DNA from: Oceanobacter mangrovi
GTDB taxonomy: Bacteria; Pseudomonadota; Gammaproteobacteria; Pseudomonadales; Oceanobacteraceae
Reading direction: 5' to 3'
Length of the DNA: 64,000 nucleotides
NCBI RefSeq assembly: GCF_019740315.1
Contig: NZ_JAHXZR010000008.1
Span: forward strand, 169,714 to 233,713
Position 1 is the stretch's first letter; the number at the start of each line of letters is the position of its first letter. A program made the translations under genes and the position numbers. Positions 25,111-33,814 of this stretch are shown here, piece after piece. Under the pieces are notes generated by a model, which saw only the letters and a program-made list of their open reading frames with translations, had not been told where the DNA came from and made no database searches.

Positions 25111-26355
25111 ATGACATCAACACCTCGTGGCTGGCCAAGCCTCAACAGCCAGATTCTGATCGCTGCGGTCATCGGCCTGGCGCTGGGCTACTGGCTCAAT
25201 GGCATGGCCGATGAGTCAGCCGTCAAATCCACCATTCTCTACAGCGCCAACATCGCTGGCCGGTTTTTTATCGACCTGCTGAAAATGGTGCTGATCCCAT
25301 TGATTTTCACTTCTATCGTGGTTGGGGTCGCCAATCTGCAGGCCCACCAACAAGCCAGCCGGGTGTGGAAACTGACGCTGGGATTTTTTGTGCTGTCTAT
25401 GCTGTGCGCCATGGTGCTGTCACTGGTAATGACCAGCATTGTGCGGCCCGGCTCAGATATGCAGCTGGATATGTTTGCCGACAGCATGGCCAACTTCGAG
25501 GCCAAGCAAATGACCGGCAGTGAGTTTTTCGCCCAGCTACTGCACAGCCTGTTTATGAATCCGATTGCCGCGATGGCGGATTTCAAGATACTGCCGGTGG
25601 TGACCTTCGCGCTGTTTCTGGGCGTCGCACTGGTCAGTGCTGGCGACAAGGCCAAACAGATCAACACCCTGTTTCAGGAATTGCTGGAACTGCTGATGAC
25701 CATCATTCGCTGGATCATGGTGCTGGCACCGCTCGGCGTATTGGCGCTGCTGACCAAACTGATCGCCACCCAGAACCTGCAACTGCTTGGCAGCATGGCT
25801 GAATTCATCGTGCTGGTGTTTGTTATCACCATTATCCACGGTGTGCTGGTACTGCCAGGGCTGATGTGGCTGTTTACCGGCAAAAGCCCCTGGTGGTTGT
25901 GGAAAGGTTCGCGCCCGGCGCTGGTCACGGCATTTGCCACCAGCTCCAGCGCTGCGACACTGCCCTTGAGCCTGCGCTGTAGTGAAGAAAACCTGGCGGT
26001 ACGCAAGGAAGTGGCCGGTTTTGTCTTGCCGATTGGCGCCACCATGAATATGGACGGGACCGCCCTTTACGAAGCCTCGGCGGCGCTGTTTATTGCCTAT
26101 CTGGCGGGTATTGATCTGTCGGTCGGAGCCCAGATTATTGTGATGCTGACTGCCATGATTGCCTCCATGGGCGCTCCCGGCATTCCCAGCGCAGGCATGG
26201 TCACCATGGTGATGGTACTGCAGTCGGTTGGCTTGCCCGCCGAGGCCATTGCCATTCTGCTGCCGATTGACCGCATCCTCGACACCATTCGCACAGCTGT
26301 GAACGTCGAAGGCGATATCGTCACCAGTGTGGTGGTTAATTCAAAAATCCATTAA
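25111..26355 (+). CDS. Dicarboxylate/amino acid:cation symporter (DAACS family)
   Basis: A 414-residue sodium- or proton-coupled carrier for C4-dicarboxylates or acidic amino acids. Signatures are the serine-rich re-entrant loop AFATSSSAATLPLSL, the NMDGTALYEASAALFIA motif and the second loop GAPGIPSAGMVTM, followed by LPIDRILDTIRTAVNVEGD. AAGGAACC precedes ATG at 25111; a GTG three nt earlier is less likely. It is a single-gene unit between the efflux operon and the PilJ-like gene. Confidence 0.95.
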   Translation: MTSTPRGWPSLNSQILIAAVIGLALGYWLNGMADESAVKSTILYSANIAGRFFIDLLKMVLIPLIFTSIVVGVANLQAHQQASRVWKLTLGFFVLSMLCAMVLSLVMTSIVRPGSDMQLDMFADSMANFEAKQMTGSEFFAQLLHSLFMNPIAAMADFKILPVVTFALFLGVALVSAGDKAKQINTLFQELLELLMTIIRWIMVLAPLGVLALLTKLIATQNLQLLGSMAEFIVLVFVITIIHGVLVLPGLMWLFTGKSPWWLWKGSRPALVTAFATSSSAATLPLSLRCSEENLAVRKEVAGFVLPIGATMNMDGTALYEASAALFIAYLAGIDLSVGAQIIVMLTAMIASMGAPGIPSAGMVTMVMVLQSVGLPAEAIAILLPIDRILDTIRTAVNVEGDIVTSVVVNSKIH

Positions 26356-26396
26356 AAACCGCCACTTCAATATCCATTTAATAAACAATCAAAGCC

Positions 26397-26419
26397 GGGC
26401 GATTATCAATTAATCGCCC
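26397..26419. repeat. 9-bp hairpin after the symporter gene
   Basis: GGGCGATTA-TCAAT-TAATCGCCC is a perfect stem-loop 42 bp past the stop, within an A+T-rich gap. It has no T-run, so it is a weak terminator candidate. Confidence 0.4.
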
Positions 26420-26556
26420 AAGAATAATAAGCATTCCAATCGCCAGCTAATTACAGATTACACACTTATACATATAGAAATATACAAACCAGTCAAAGCC
26501 AATTCTCACCGATTCAATATTCAACCCTTTCATAAAATACAGTTTGTATGTTTTTT

Positions 26557-26582
26557 ATCAGAACTATATATTTAATTCTGAT
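26557..26582. promoter_or_regulatory. Inverted repeat upstream of the PilJ-like gene
   Basis: ATCAGAA (26557-26563) and TTCTGAT (26576-26582) flank a 12-bp A+T-only-rich core including TATATAT. It lies 40 bp before the start codon and could be an operator overlying the promoter. No linked regulator was found. Confidence 0.4.
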
Positions 26583-26622
26583 AACCCTGTCTCTTCCTTA
26601 TTCTCAAAAGGTAACCTGATTG

Positions 26623-27399
26623 ATGAAATTGGCATTAGCGACTGCTATTTCTACCGCCAGCCTGTTTTCTGCAATTTCCTATGCAGAGCCTGTTTCTGCT
26701 GCAGAAGTTGAATACCTGACCGGTAGCCTCTGCACCCTGTCCCAACGGATATCCAAAGACTATCTGGCAATTGGTGCCGATATTCGTCCGGATATTGCAG
26801 AAAAAGACATGAATGACAGTATTGGCTTATTTGAACAGCGGATAGACCAACTGACCGAATACGCGCGTAATTCGAATATGAAGGATGAATTCGACAATCT
26901 GGCGAGCCTGTGGTCTTCATACCGGCTTGATATCCAGGCGCAGCCAACCAAAACCAACGCCCTCTCTATGCTGAAAGACAGTGATGCCCTGCTGGTTGCC
27001 TGTAACAGAGTGGTCGATTTACTCGCCAGTCAAAGCGACTCACCCTACGCCCAGCTACTGGACATATCCGAGCAGGAAACCACGCTGACTCAAAAAATCG
27101 CACGTGACTATTATGCCTTGTACTGGAATATCGACTCCGATCACTCCCGCACAGATTTCCAGAAGTCAGTAAAGGATTTTGACTCCAATCTGCAGCGTTT
27201 GCTGTCCAGTGCCGATAACAGTGCTGAAACCCAGGCCCTGTTGGAAAAAATCGCAGCACAGTGGAAATTCTCCAATGCGGGGTTCCAGCTCGACCTGTCT
27301 GGCCAGTATGTGCCCACCGTCATTTCTGTGACCACAGATTCGATTTACAAGAAAATGGCTGACGTTGCCATCCGCTACGAAACACGGCTGGAAAAATAA
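26623..27399 (+). CDS. Secreted protein with tandem PilJ-type sensor domains
   Basis: A 258-residue protein with a signal peptide (MKLALATAISTASLFSAISYAE) and two similar helical modules. Each opens with the PilJ-like pattern, LCTLSQRISKDYLAIGADI near residue 36 and TLTQKIARDYYALYWNI near residue 150. PilJ domains are normally the periplasmic part of type IV pilus chemoreceptors. Here there is no second membrane segment and no HAMP or signalling domain. It could bind a ligand and pass it to a membrane partner. GTAACC-type spacing and a TTG three nt upstream leave the exact start slightly open. Confidence 0.75.
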   Translation: MKLALATAISTASLFSAISYAEPVSAAEVEYLTGSLCTLSQRISKDYLAIGADIRPDIAEKDMNDSIGLFEQRIDQLTEYARNSNMKDEFDNLASLWSSYRLDIQAQPTKTNALSMLKDSDALLVACNRVVDLLASQSDSPYAQLLDISEQETTLTQKIARDYYALYWNIDSDHSRTDFQKSVKDFDSNLQRLLSSADNSAETQALLEKIAAQWKFSNAGFQLDLSGQYVPTVISVTTDSIYKKMADVAIRYETRLEK

Positions 27400-27541
27400 C
27401 TCTCGCGGCATGGACGCCACCTGCCTTCCCGAGCCAGCATGACCATATCCTGCGATTTCCCCTTGGCTATGCCATACAGACCCGCTATTGTCACAGCCCT
27501 TTTTTAGACTCGCTGATTGTCATTCCAAGCTGGAGGCCGTT

Positions 27542-27970
27542 ATGAACGCCGCCGTGCCATACCCCATTCAAAATCCACTGAAAGAACTCGCCCTAAATGG
27601 TGTCTGCAAATATTTGCTGGATAACCGCACCATTCATATTCAGGTTGAAGAAGTGTTGAACCTGCGTGGTCAGGGTAACCTCAGTGGCACTCTGGTACTG
27701 GAAGTCTGGGCGCTACCGCAACGCTACGCGGGCGGTGATTTTAGCGGTTATCTGCTCGCCAGCCAGACGCTGGGAGAATTGGCCGGACAACATTGCTTAC
27801 GTCAGTGTGACTATGCGCTGCCTATCAGTGAGCCGGAGGCGGGGGTGTGGGAAATGGTGTTAATGCTGCGGGAGTGGCACAACGGTGCTTACATCACCCG
27901 CGATTACATCAATTTTCAGTATCGGTTGCGGGCAGAAAATACCATCGCATTAAGCCTGGAAGGTGTGTAG
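27542..27970 (+). CDS. Conserved-looking protein of unknown function
   Basis: A 142-residue protein with a strong GGAGG six nt before ATG at 27542. It looks all-beta, with strands such as TIHIQVEEVLNL, GTLVLEVWALP and YITRDYINFQYRL. There is no signal peptide or membrane segment. I do not recognise the family. A perfect palindrome array begins at its stop codon. It is co-directional with the PilJ-like gene, 142 bp away. Confidence 0.65.
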   Translation: MNAAVPYPIQNPLKELALNGVCKYLLDNRTIHIQVEEVLNLRGQGNLSGTLVLEVWALPQRYAGGDFSGYLLASQTLGELAGQHCLRQCDYALPISEPEAGVWEMVLMLREWHNGAYITRDYINFQYRLRAENTIALSLEGV

Positions 27971-27971
27971 G

Positions 27972-28013
27972 GGCAAGGCATGCCTTGCCAGCAGATGCGG
28001 GCGGGACGCCCGC
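27972..28013. repeat. Palindromic repeat unit, copy A (perfect 18-bp palindrome plus hairpin)
   Basis: GGCAAGGCATGCCTTGCC (27972-27989) is a perfect palindrome preceded by GTAGG. A GCGGGCG-GGA-CGCCCGC hairpin (27997-28013) follows, then CTCCC. The same two-part unit recurs at 28094-28146. Confidence 0.75.
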
Positions 28014-28047
28014 ACTCCCGTCCCGTTGTAGTCTCAATCACGGCTCT

Positions 28048-28065
28048 GTCCCGACATGTCGGGAC
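28048..28065. repeat. Perfect 18-bp palindrome between the two repeat units
   Basis: GTCCCGACATGTCGGGAC is a perfect palindrome followed by CCTAC, the reverse complement of the GTAGG head seen on the flanking units. This suggests a related REP-like element in inverted orientation. Confidence 0.7.
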
Positions 28066-28093
28066 CCTACGACGTTATAAAAAATCGATTTTC

Positions 28094-28146
28094 GTAGGGG
28101 CAAGGCATGCCTTGCTACCAGAGCGGGCGGGACGCCCGCGCTCCCA
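28094..28146. repeat. Palindromic repeat unit, copy B
   Basis: GTAGGGGCAAGGCATGCC and the rest of a 16-bp perfect palindrome (28100-28115), then GCGGGCG-GGA-CGCCCGC (28123-28139) and GCTCCC. It is a near copy of unit A and lies just after the ferredoxin-reductase stop codon. Confidence 0.75.
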
Positions 28147-28155
28147 GCCAGCCGC

Positions 28156-29490
28156 TTAACGCATCTGGAACAGCTCCTGATGGAAGTGGCTGGTATCAAA
28201 ACCCTTGCTGCGGAAGTCCTGTTTAAGCTTATCAGCAAAGGCCACCGGGCCGCAGAACCAGACACTGGAAACCTGCCAGTCTGGCACTTGCTGACAGATA
28301 CGCTCAACCGTCAAACGGCCATCGACACCAGACACAATAAGATTGAGCGTTACACCCGCTGCTTCGGCATCAGCCTTGAGTTTGGCCAGCGCGTTTTCAT
28401 CAATATCCGCCGTTGAATGAAACAGGTCGACGGTTTTCCGGCCAGGCAGTTGCGCCAGTTCCTGCAAGCGCGCCACAAAGGGGGTAATGCCGATACCGGC
28501 ACCAATCCAGATCTGGTGTGGACGGTCATCTTCAAAATCAAAGCAGCCGTACGGCCCTTCCACCTCAACCTCCAGACCCGGCTTCAAATAGTCGAGCATC
28601 CGACTGGTGTGGTCGCCCAGCGCCTTGCTGATAATGGTCAGGCATTGACTGGATTCATCCCAGGCCGAAGCAATGGTAAAGGGATGCGGGCCTTCGCGGT
28701 CATTGGTGGTAACAAAGGCGAACTGCCCCGCCTTGTGACCAGGCCAACCGGCTTTCACACGAATCGAGGTTTCGACCGTACGCAGCTCCGGGTAATGCAC
28801 CACCGCGGCAATTTCACCGCCGACACGACGGTTTTTACCCACCTGACGAGCCAGAATCCAGATACCAGACAAGCTGCCGCCCAGCATCAACAGCGCCAGT
28901 AGCCAGCCTATTGGCTGCGTCCAATAATCAAATTTGATCAGAACCAGCGAGTGGAAGACCAGCGCCAGATAACCAATCGCCAGCAAGGTGTGGGTTTTCT
29001 TGAACAGGTGATAGGGGAATTTCTTGATCAGCGCCAGCACCATCAGCAAGGCTGCGGCGTAAAAGGCCCATTCACCGACACTTTCAGCAAAACCACGACT
29101 ACTGCGGAACAGGCCTTCGATATAACCCAGAGTTTCTTCCGGCCGCGGACCACGCTGGGGTTTTTCCAGCCAGCCCCAACCAACCATCCATTTGGTGCCC
29201 TTGGCCATCCACCAGTGCAGGGTCGCCGCGACCAGCGCAGAAATCCCCAGCCACTTATGTAGCCGGTACATTTTATCCAGACCATTCAGACGGCTTTCGA
29301 GCCAGCGCGAACGTACCGCCAACATCATGGCAACACTCATCACAGCGATCGCAATCGCACCACTGTATTGCACAAATACCGTACGGAATGAGAAATAGGT
29401 AAAAGGGTCAGGCAACAGACTGTCGGCCAAAAACCAGAGAGCACTGACCAGCACCAACAGGCCCCAGAAAGTACGGCTTGCAGCTTTCAT
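28156..29490 (-). CDS. Ferric-reductase-like membrane flavocytochrome / ferredoxin reductase
   Basis: A 444-residue protein: six or so membrane segments forming a ferric-reductase-like heme domain (LHKWLGISALVAATLHWW and KKTHTLLAIGYLALVFH supply histidines), then an FAD domain (GPHPFTIAS) and an NAD-binding domain (WIGAGIGITPFVA, WFCGP). It would move electrons from NAD(P)H through FAD and heme across the inner membrane, for example to metals or quinones. ATG at 29490 has AGGAATC upstream. It is a single-gene unit, next to the palindrome cluster. Confidence 0.92.
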   Translation of the reverse strand: MKAASRTFWGLLVLVSALWFLADSLLPDPFTYFSFRTVFVQYSGAIAIAVMSVAMMLAVRSRWLESRLNGLDKMYRLHKWLGISALVAATLHWWMAKGTKWMVGWGWLEKPQRGPRPEETLGYIEGLFRSSRGFAESVGEWAFYAAALLMVLALIKKFPYHLFKKTHTLLAIGYLALVFHSLVLIKFDYWTQPIGWLLALLMLGGSLSGIWILARQVGKNRRVGGEIAAVVHYPELRTVETSIRVKAGWPGHKAGQFAFVTTNDREGPHPFTIASAWDESSQCLTIISKALGDHTSRMLDYLKPGLEVEVEGPYGCFDFEDDRPHQIWIGAGIGITPFVARLQELAQLPGRKTVDLFHSTADIDENALAKLKADAEAAGVTLNLIVSGVDGRLTVERICQQVPDWQVSSVWFCGPVAFADKLKQDFRSKGFDTSHFHQELFQMR

Positions 29491-29617
29491 GATGATTCCT
29501 TGAAAAGCCAAATTCAGATTTGGCTAATCATAAAGAATGGCCGGTTAAGCGAACCTTAAGATTTATATGCGGGGATGATCTACGGCATCCTTGCCGCGGA
29601 ATTCACTGTTGCTGGAT

Positions 29618-30292
29618 TCAGTGCGACGCTTCGATCAATCGATCGATGACTTCGAGAATGGCTTGTGGAGGCTGGGCACCGTTAATCAGATACTGGTCGT
29701 TCAGGATCATCGCCGGTACGGAACGAATACCCCGCTCCTGCCAAAGCTGCTCTTCGTTACGGACTTCGTCAGCGTAGAGGCCTTGTTCGAGCACGTCGCG
29801 AGCTTGCTGGCCATTCAGGCCACACTCTTCGGCAACAGCAACCAGCACATCATGGTGACTGACGTTACGGTTATCGGTGAAGTTGGCCTGTAGCAGTGCA
29901 AATTTCAGCATCATGGGCTTGCTGCTGTCAGGCAAGGTAGCGACCCAATGCAGCAGCCGGTGAGCATCAAAAGTATTCCATTTACGACTGTCGTCGTTGA
30001 AGTCGAAGCGGAACCCGACTGTGTTGCCACGCTGGGAAATCAACGAGTGATTTTCCCGTACTTGTTGCTCGGTCAGACCGTATTTATCACGCAGATACGG
30101 CATCACCAGTTCGCCATCTGCCGCCATCCCCGGCGACAATTCAAACGGCCGGAAATGGATTTCGACCTTGAGATCCCGTTGCCGCAACTCCAGTGCTTTC
30201 AGCAAACTGGCCAGGCCGATAGCACACCATGGGCATACAACATCAGAGACAAAATCGATTTTAACAGGAGTCTTTCGCTCGTTTGAGGTCAT
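29618..30292 (-). CDS. DsbA-family (FrnE-like) oxidoreductase
   Basis: A 224-residue cytoplasmic thioredoxin-fold protein. The N-terminal CPWC redox motif sits in DFVSDVVCPWCAIG, the helical insertion has FRFDFNDDSRKWNTFDAHRL, and the cis-proline loop is GIRSVPAMILND. The FrnE group of DsbA-like enzymes acts in the cytoplasm; the absence of a signal peptide fits. ATG at 30292 (MTSNERK) matches the family start better than the longer frame to 30334. It stands alone, convergent to nothing and near a TetR gene. Confidence 0.92.
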   Translation of the reverse strand: MTSNERKTPVKIDFVSDVVCPWCAIGLASLLKALELRQRDLKVEIHFRPFELSPGMAADGELVMPYLRDKYGLTEQQVRENHSLISQRGNTVGFRFDFNDDSRKWNTFDAHRLLHWVATLPDSSKPMMLKFALLQANFTDNRNVSHHDVLVAVAEECGLNGQQARDVLEQGLYADEVRNEEQLWQERGIRSVPAMILNDQYLINGAQPPQAILEVIDRLIEASH

Positions 30293-30419
30293 GAAGTTGG
30301 TCCAGACTGCAAATGGTTTACACTCGTACGACAATACTCCTGCCCGGCACGGCTGCCAAGCTATCGGCCACGAAGCATGCCCAAGTGGTCAAAATCCCGC
30401 CACATTGACCATTTTGTAG

Positions 30420-31031
30420 TCAGTCTGACTGTTTGCCGTAAGCCATCCAGAACACATCCACCGCTCGTTCAACCGCCGCTTGCAGTTGCGGCTCGGTCAG
30501 TTCCGGAGCATCACGCCAGACCAGCCATTCGGTAAATTCAGACTCCAATAACCCCAACAGGTGAGTCGTCATCCGATTAGCATCAACTGTTTTCAAAATT
30601 CCCTTGTCGATTGCCAGCTGCAGCCGCTCAGAAATTCGTTGCTCACCCAGCTTGCGACTGCGGCGATAACAGTCGTGGCCGAGGTCAGAACGCAGGGCTT
30701 CGGCAATCACCAGACGCCGCACCGATAGTACATCTGGTGAGAAAAGCAGTTTCAGTAATGCCACCCCAAACTGTTGCAACGCTTGTTTAAACGTAGCGTC
30801 GGAGAAATCCAGTAAAGCCTGGGCGGCATCAAATTGCTGTTGGTTGGAGCTCACCATTACTTCCAGAAACAGCTTCTCTTTCGAAGAAAAGTAGTTGTAA
30901 AGCGTGGCTTTGGAGCCTCCGACCCGCGCAGAAATCTCCGCCATGGAGGTGCGTTCAAAACCGGATTCCCGAAACACCTCGGTGGCAACCTCAACAATAT
31001 GCAAACGTCTGGCTTCTGATTTTGTTTTCAT
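30420..31031 (-). CDS. TetR/AcrR-family repressor of the EmrAB-type efflux operon
   Basis: A 203-residue regulator. The N-terminal helix-turn-helix carries TSMAEISARVGGSKATLYNYFSS, and the remainder is a helical ligand-binding and dimer domain of the AcrR_C type (AEALRSDLGHDCYRRS). ATG at 31031 (MKTKSEARR) is chosen; upstream GTG and TTG codons are alternatives. It is divergent from the outer-membrane factor gene. Two matching operator sites lie between them, so it very probably represses both itself and the efflux genes. Confidence 0.93.
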   Translation of the reverse strand: MKTKSEARRLHIVEVATEVFRESGFERTSMAEISARVGGSKATLYNYFSSKEKLFLEVMVSSNQQQFDAAQALLDFSDATFKQALQQFGVALLKLLFSPDVLSVRRLVIAEALRSDLGHDCYRRSRKLGEQRISERLQLAIDKGILKTVDANRMTTHLLGLLESEFTEWLVWRDAPELTEPQLQAAVERAVDVFWMAYGKQSD

Positions 31032-31042
31032 TCTCACGCTCA

Positions 31043-31062
31043 AAACTGTACTGACTGGTTCA
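31043..31062. promoter_or_regulatory. TetR operator site 1
   Basis: AAACTGTAC-TGACT-GGTTCA, 12 bp before the TetR start codon. It matches site 2 at 31094-31113 at all positions except the 5-bp centre, in the same orientation 51 bp away. Confidence 0.65.
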
Positions 31063-31070
31063 TTTTACGC

Positions 31071-31098
31071 TTGACTACGGAAAAATCAAAATTAAACT
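31071..31098 (+). promoter_or_regulatory. Promoter of the outer-membrane factor / emrAB operon
   Basis: TTGACT (31071-31076) and TAAACT (31093-31098) are separated by 16 bp. The -10 box overlaps operator site 2, so a bound TetR protein would block polymerase. Confidence 0.6.
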
Positions 31099-31113
31099 GT
31101 ACAGTACGGTTCA
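31094..31113. promoter_or_regulatory. TetR operator site 2
   Basis: AAACTGTAC-AGTAC-GGTTCA, containing the perfect palindrome ACTGTACAGT (31096-31105). It covers the -10 region and likely start of transcription of the efflux operon. Confidence 0.65.
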
Positions 31114-31128
31114 CTTATGGAGTTCGTC

Positions 31129-32625
31129 ATGTCCATCCCCCCTGCTTTTCCTGCGTCTGGCCCCTCGCGTTATTGGCCACTCGCCAGCCTGCTGACCTTG
31201 TTGGTACTGGGTGGCTGCGCCCAATTACCACCAGAGCAAGCCTCTCCGGACATGATGACTGCCAATAAAGATACATTCGCCAGTCAGCAGTCGCTGGCTG
31301 GCACTGCCGCAGCCTGGCCACAACAACAATGGTGGCAGCAATATGGCGACGCCCAGCTGGATCAACTGATCAGTGAAGGCTTGGCCAGCTCACCAGATAT
31401 GACCATTGCCGCAGCGCGGGTACGAGCGGCTGCCGCCTTCAGTGATGTCACCGCCTCGGCTACCTCCCCGCAGCTGAGCGCCAATGTCGACATCACCAAA
31501 CAGAAACAGAGCTACAACTACCTGACCCCGGATGCGTTCACGCCGCAAGGCTGGAACAACTATGGTCTGGCGACGCTGAACCTGAACTGGGAAATCGATT
31601 TCTGGGGCAAGAACAGCGCGGCGCTGGCATCAGCGATTTCCAGCCTGCAAGCCAGCCAGGCTGAACTGGCAGATGCCCGCCTGACGCTAGCGGCCAATAT
31701 TGCCACCCGCTACGCCGAGCTGGCACAGCTGTTCGCCAGCCGTGACACTCTCATGCGGGCGCTGGAAATCCGTAACCAGACACTGGAGCTGATTAATCAG
31801 CGTTATGACAACGGCCTCGAAACCCTCGGCAGCCGTTATCGCGCGGAATCTCGCAAGGCTAATGCTGAAAACGATCTGCTGGCGATTGATGAGTCCATCG
31901 CGCTGAAGCGTAACCAGTTGGCGGCACTACTGGGCCAGGGCCCGGATCGTGGCCTCGCCATTGAACGCCCGGCGATCAAGCTTGATAAGGAATTTGCACT
32001 GCCAGATCAGGTGGCACTGGAACTGCTCGGTCGTCGGCCAGACATCAGTGCGGCCCGCTTGCAGGTTGAAGCCATGGCCAGCGAAGAGGAATCTCGCAAA
32101 GCCGCCTTTTATCCCAACGTAAACCTGTCAGCTTATTTTGGTTTGCAGTCGATTTATCTGGATCAGCTGGTTGAAAGCGGCTCTACCGTTGGCAGTGTTG
32201 GCCCAGCGATTTCGCTGCCGATTTTCAACGGCGGCCGCCTGCGTGCCCAACTGCGCGACAGTCAAGCGCAATACGATCTGGCGGTTGGCAGTTATAACCA
32301 GACCGTCACCCATGCGCTGCAACAGGTGGCCGACACCGCCGTCAGCCAAAAAGCGCTGAACGGCCGCATCAGCAAGGCCGAGGAAGCATACCAGGCTGCA
32401 CAACATGCCTGGCAAATTGCCCAGAACCGTTATCAGGGCGGCCTCGACAGCTACCTCGACGTACTGTCTGCCGAAGACCTGCTATTGGGTAACCTGCAGA
32501 CCCTGACCGATTTACGCTCTCGTTCCTTTGTGCTCGATATCGCCATGCAACGCGCGCTCGGTGGTGGTTATCAGCAAGCCTCTGAGCCGCAAACAGAACA
32601 ACAGCAAGTCAGCAGCGCTGAATAA
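31129..32625 (+). CDS. Outer-membrane efflux lipoprotein (NodT/OprM-type channel)
   Basis: A 498-residue lipoprotein with a signal sequence ending in the lipobox LVLGGC, then WWQQYGDAQLDQLISEGLASSPD, a hallmark of NodT-type outer-membrane factors. Two OEP repeats follow (NWEIDFWGKNSAALASA and ISLPIFNGGRLRAQL). ATG at 31129 has GGAG eight nt upstream; ATG at 31117 is less suited. It forms the outer channel for the EmrA/EmrB-type pump encoded directly downstream. Confidence 0.94.
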   Translation: MSIPPAFPASGPSRYWPLASLLTLLVLGGCAQLPPEQASPDMMTANKDTFASQQSLAGTAAAWPQQQWWQQYGDAQLDQLISEGLASSPDMTIAAARVRAAAAFSDVTASATSPQLSANVDITKQKQSYNYLTPDAFTPQGWNNYGLATLNLNWEIDFWGKNSAALASAISSLQASQAELADARLTLAANIATRYAELAQLFASRDTLMRALEIRNQTLELINQRYDNGLETLGSRYRAESRKANAENDLLAIDESIALKRNQLAALLGQGPDRGLAIERPAIKLDKEFALPDQVALELLGRRPDISAARLQVEAMASEEESRKAAFYPNVNLSAYFGLQSIYLDQLVESGSTVGSVGPAISLPIFNGGRLRAQLRDSQAQYDLAVGSYNQTVTHALQQVADTAVSQKALNGRISKAEEAYQAAQHAWQIAQNRYQGGLDSYLDVLSAEDLLLGNLQTLTDLRSRSFVLDIAMQRALGGGYQQASEPQTEQQQVSSAE

Positions 32626-32642
32626 TTTTTTGGAGAGTCATC

Positions 32643-33809
32643 ATGTCAGAACAACACAACGCCGCTGGCCAGCCATCGCAAGCCAATAACAGCCAGCGTC
32701 GCAACAAGCTTTTAATGGGTCTCGGTGGTATCGTCGCCGCAGCAGCAATCGGTTACTTCAGCTGGTATCAACTGGTTGGCTCCCACTATGTCAGTACCGA
32801 CAACGCCTACACGGCTGCCGAAATTGCCCAGATTACCCCAGCGGTTTCCGGCACCATTGCCGAGGTATTGGTGAGCGACACCGACAAGGTTCACAAAGGC
32901 GACCTGCTGGTCGTCATTGACCCGGCTGATGCCAACCTGGCCTTGCGTCAGGCCGACGCCGAGCTGGATCAAACCCTCCGTCGTGTACGTGGTTATTACG
33001 CCAACGACCGCGCCCTGCAAGCCCAGGTTGACGCCCGCAAGGCAGAAAAAGCCGCTGCTGACGCCCAGCTCGAAGCCGCCAAGGGTGACTTCGAACGCGC
33101 CAATATCGACCTTGACCGTCGCAAGGCGCTGGTAAAATCCGGTTCCATTTCCGGTGACGAGCTGACCCGCGCCCAGAACGCCTGGTCTTCTGCTCGCGCG
33201 TCCCTGACCGCCGCCCAGGCCTCTGCTGCCCAGTCACAGGCGATTCTGATTGCCGCCCAGCAACAGCTGGACGCCAACTCGGTACTGATCAGTGGCACCG
33301 AAGCTGAGTCCCACCCGGAAGTGCTGGCCGCCCAGGCTCGTCGTGACCGTGCCCAGCTGGATCTCAGCCGTACCGAAATCCGCGCGCCAGTTGATGGTGT
33401 GGTCGCCAAACGCAGCGTGCAGCTGGGTCAGCGGGTACAGGCTGGCACTCCGTTGCTGTCAGTGGTTCCAGTGAACCAGATGTACGTTGATGCCAACTTT
33501 AAGGAAGGTGAGCTGCAACAGGTTCGGGCTGGCCAGCAGGTCGAAATTACCGCCGACCTGTACGGCAAAACCGTTACCTACCAAGGGGTTGTGGAAGGAT
33601 TCTCTGGCGGTACAGGTTCGGCCTTCGCGGCGATTCCGGCGCAGAACGCCACCGGTAACTGGATCAAGGTCGTGCAGCGTCTGCCGGTTCGTATTCGTCT
33701 CGACCAGCAACAGCTGGAGCAATATCCGCTGCGTGTTGGCCTGTCAATGCAGGTAGAGATTGATACCAGCAGTCATGATGACTCCTCAGCGGTCACCTTC
33801 GCCGAGTAA
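32643..33809 (+). CDS. emrA: EmrA-type membrane-fusion protein
   Basis: A 388-residue HlyD-family adaptor with an N-terminal membrane anchor (about residues 26-45), the EmrA-type sequence SHYVSTDNAYTAAEIAQITPAVSG, a long alanine-rich coiled coil, and the distal barrel segment NQMYVDANFKEGELQQV. GGAGAG precedes the ATG, 17 nt after the channel gene. It connects the MFS pump EmrB to the outer-membrane factor for drug export. The symbol is by family likeness. Confidence 0.92.
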   Translation: MSEQHNAAGQPSQANNSQRRNKLLMGLGGIVAAAAIGYFSWYQLVGSHYVSTDNAYTAAEIAQITPAVSGTIAEVLVSDTDKVHKGDLLVVIDPADANLALRQADAELDQTLRRVRGYYANDRALQAQVDARKAEKAAADAQLEAAKGDFERANIDLDRRKALVKSGSISGDELTRAQNAWSSARASLTAAQASAAQSQAILIAAQQQLDANSVLISGTEAESHPEVLAAQARRDRAQLDLSRTEIRAPVDGVVAKRSVQLGQRVQAGTPLLSVVPVNQMYVDANFKEGELQQVRAGQQVEITADLYGKTVTYQGVVEGFSGGTGSAFAAIPAQNATGNWIKVVQRLPVRIRLDQQQLEQYPLRVGLSMQVEIDTSSHDDSSAVTFAE

Positions 33810-33814
33810 TTCCG

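Noticed and set aside
27968..28146. CRISPR array
   Set aside because: Only two copies of a palindromic unit, with internal palindromes and no regular spacers or cas genes.
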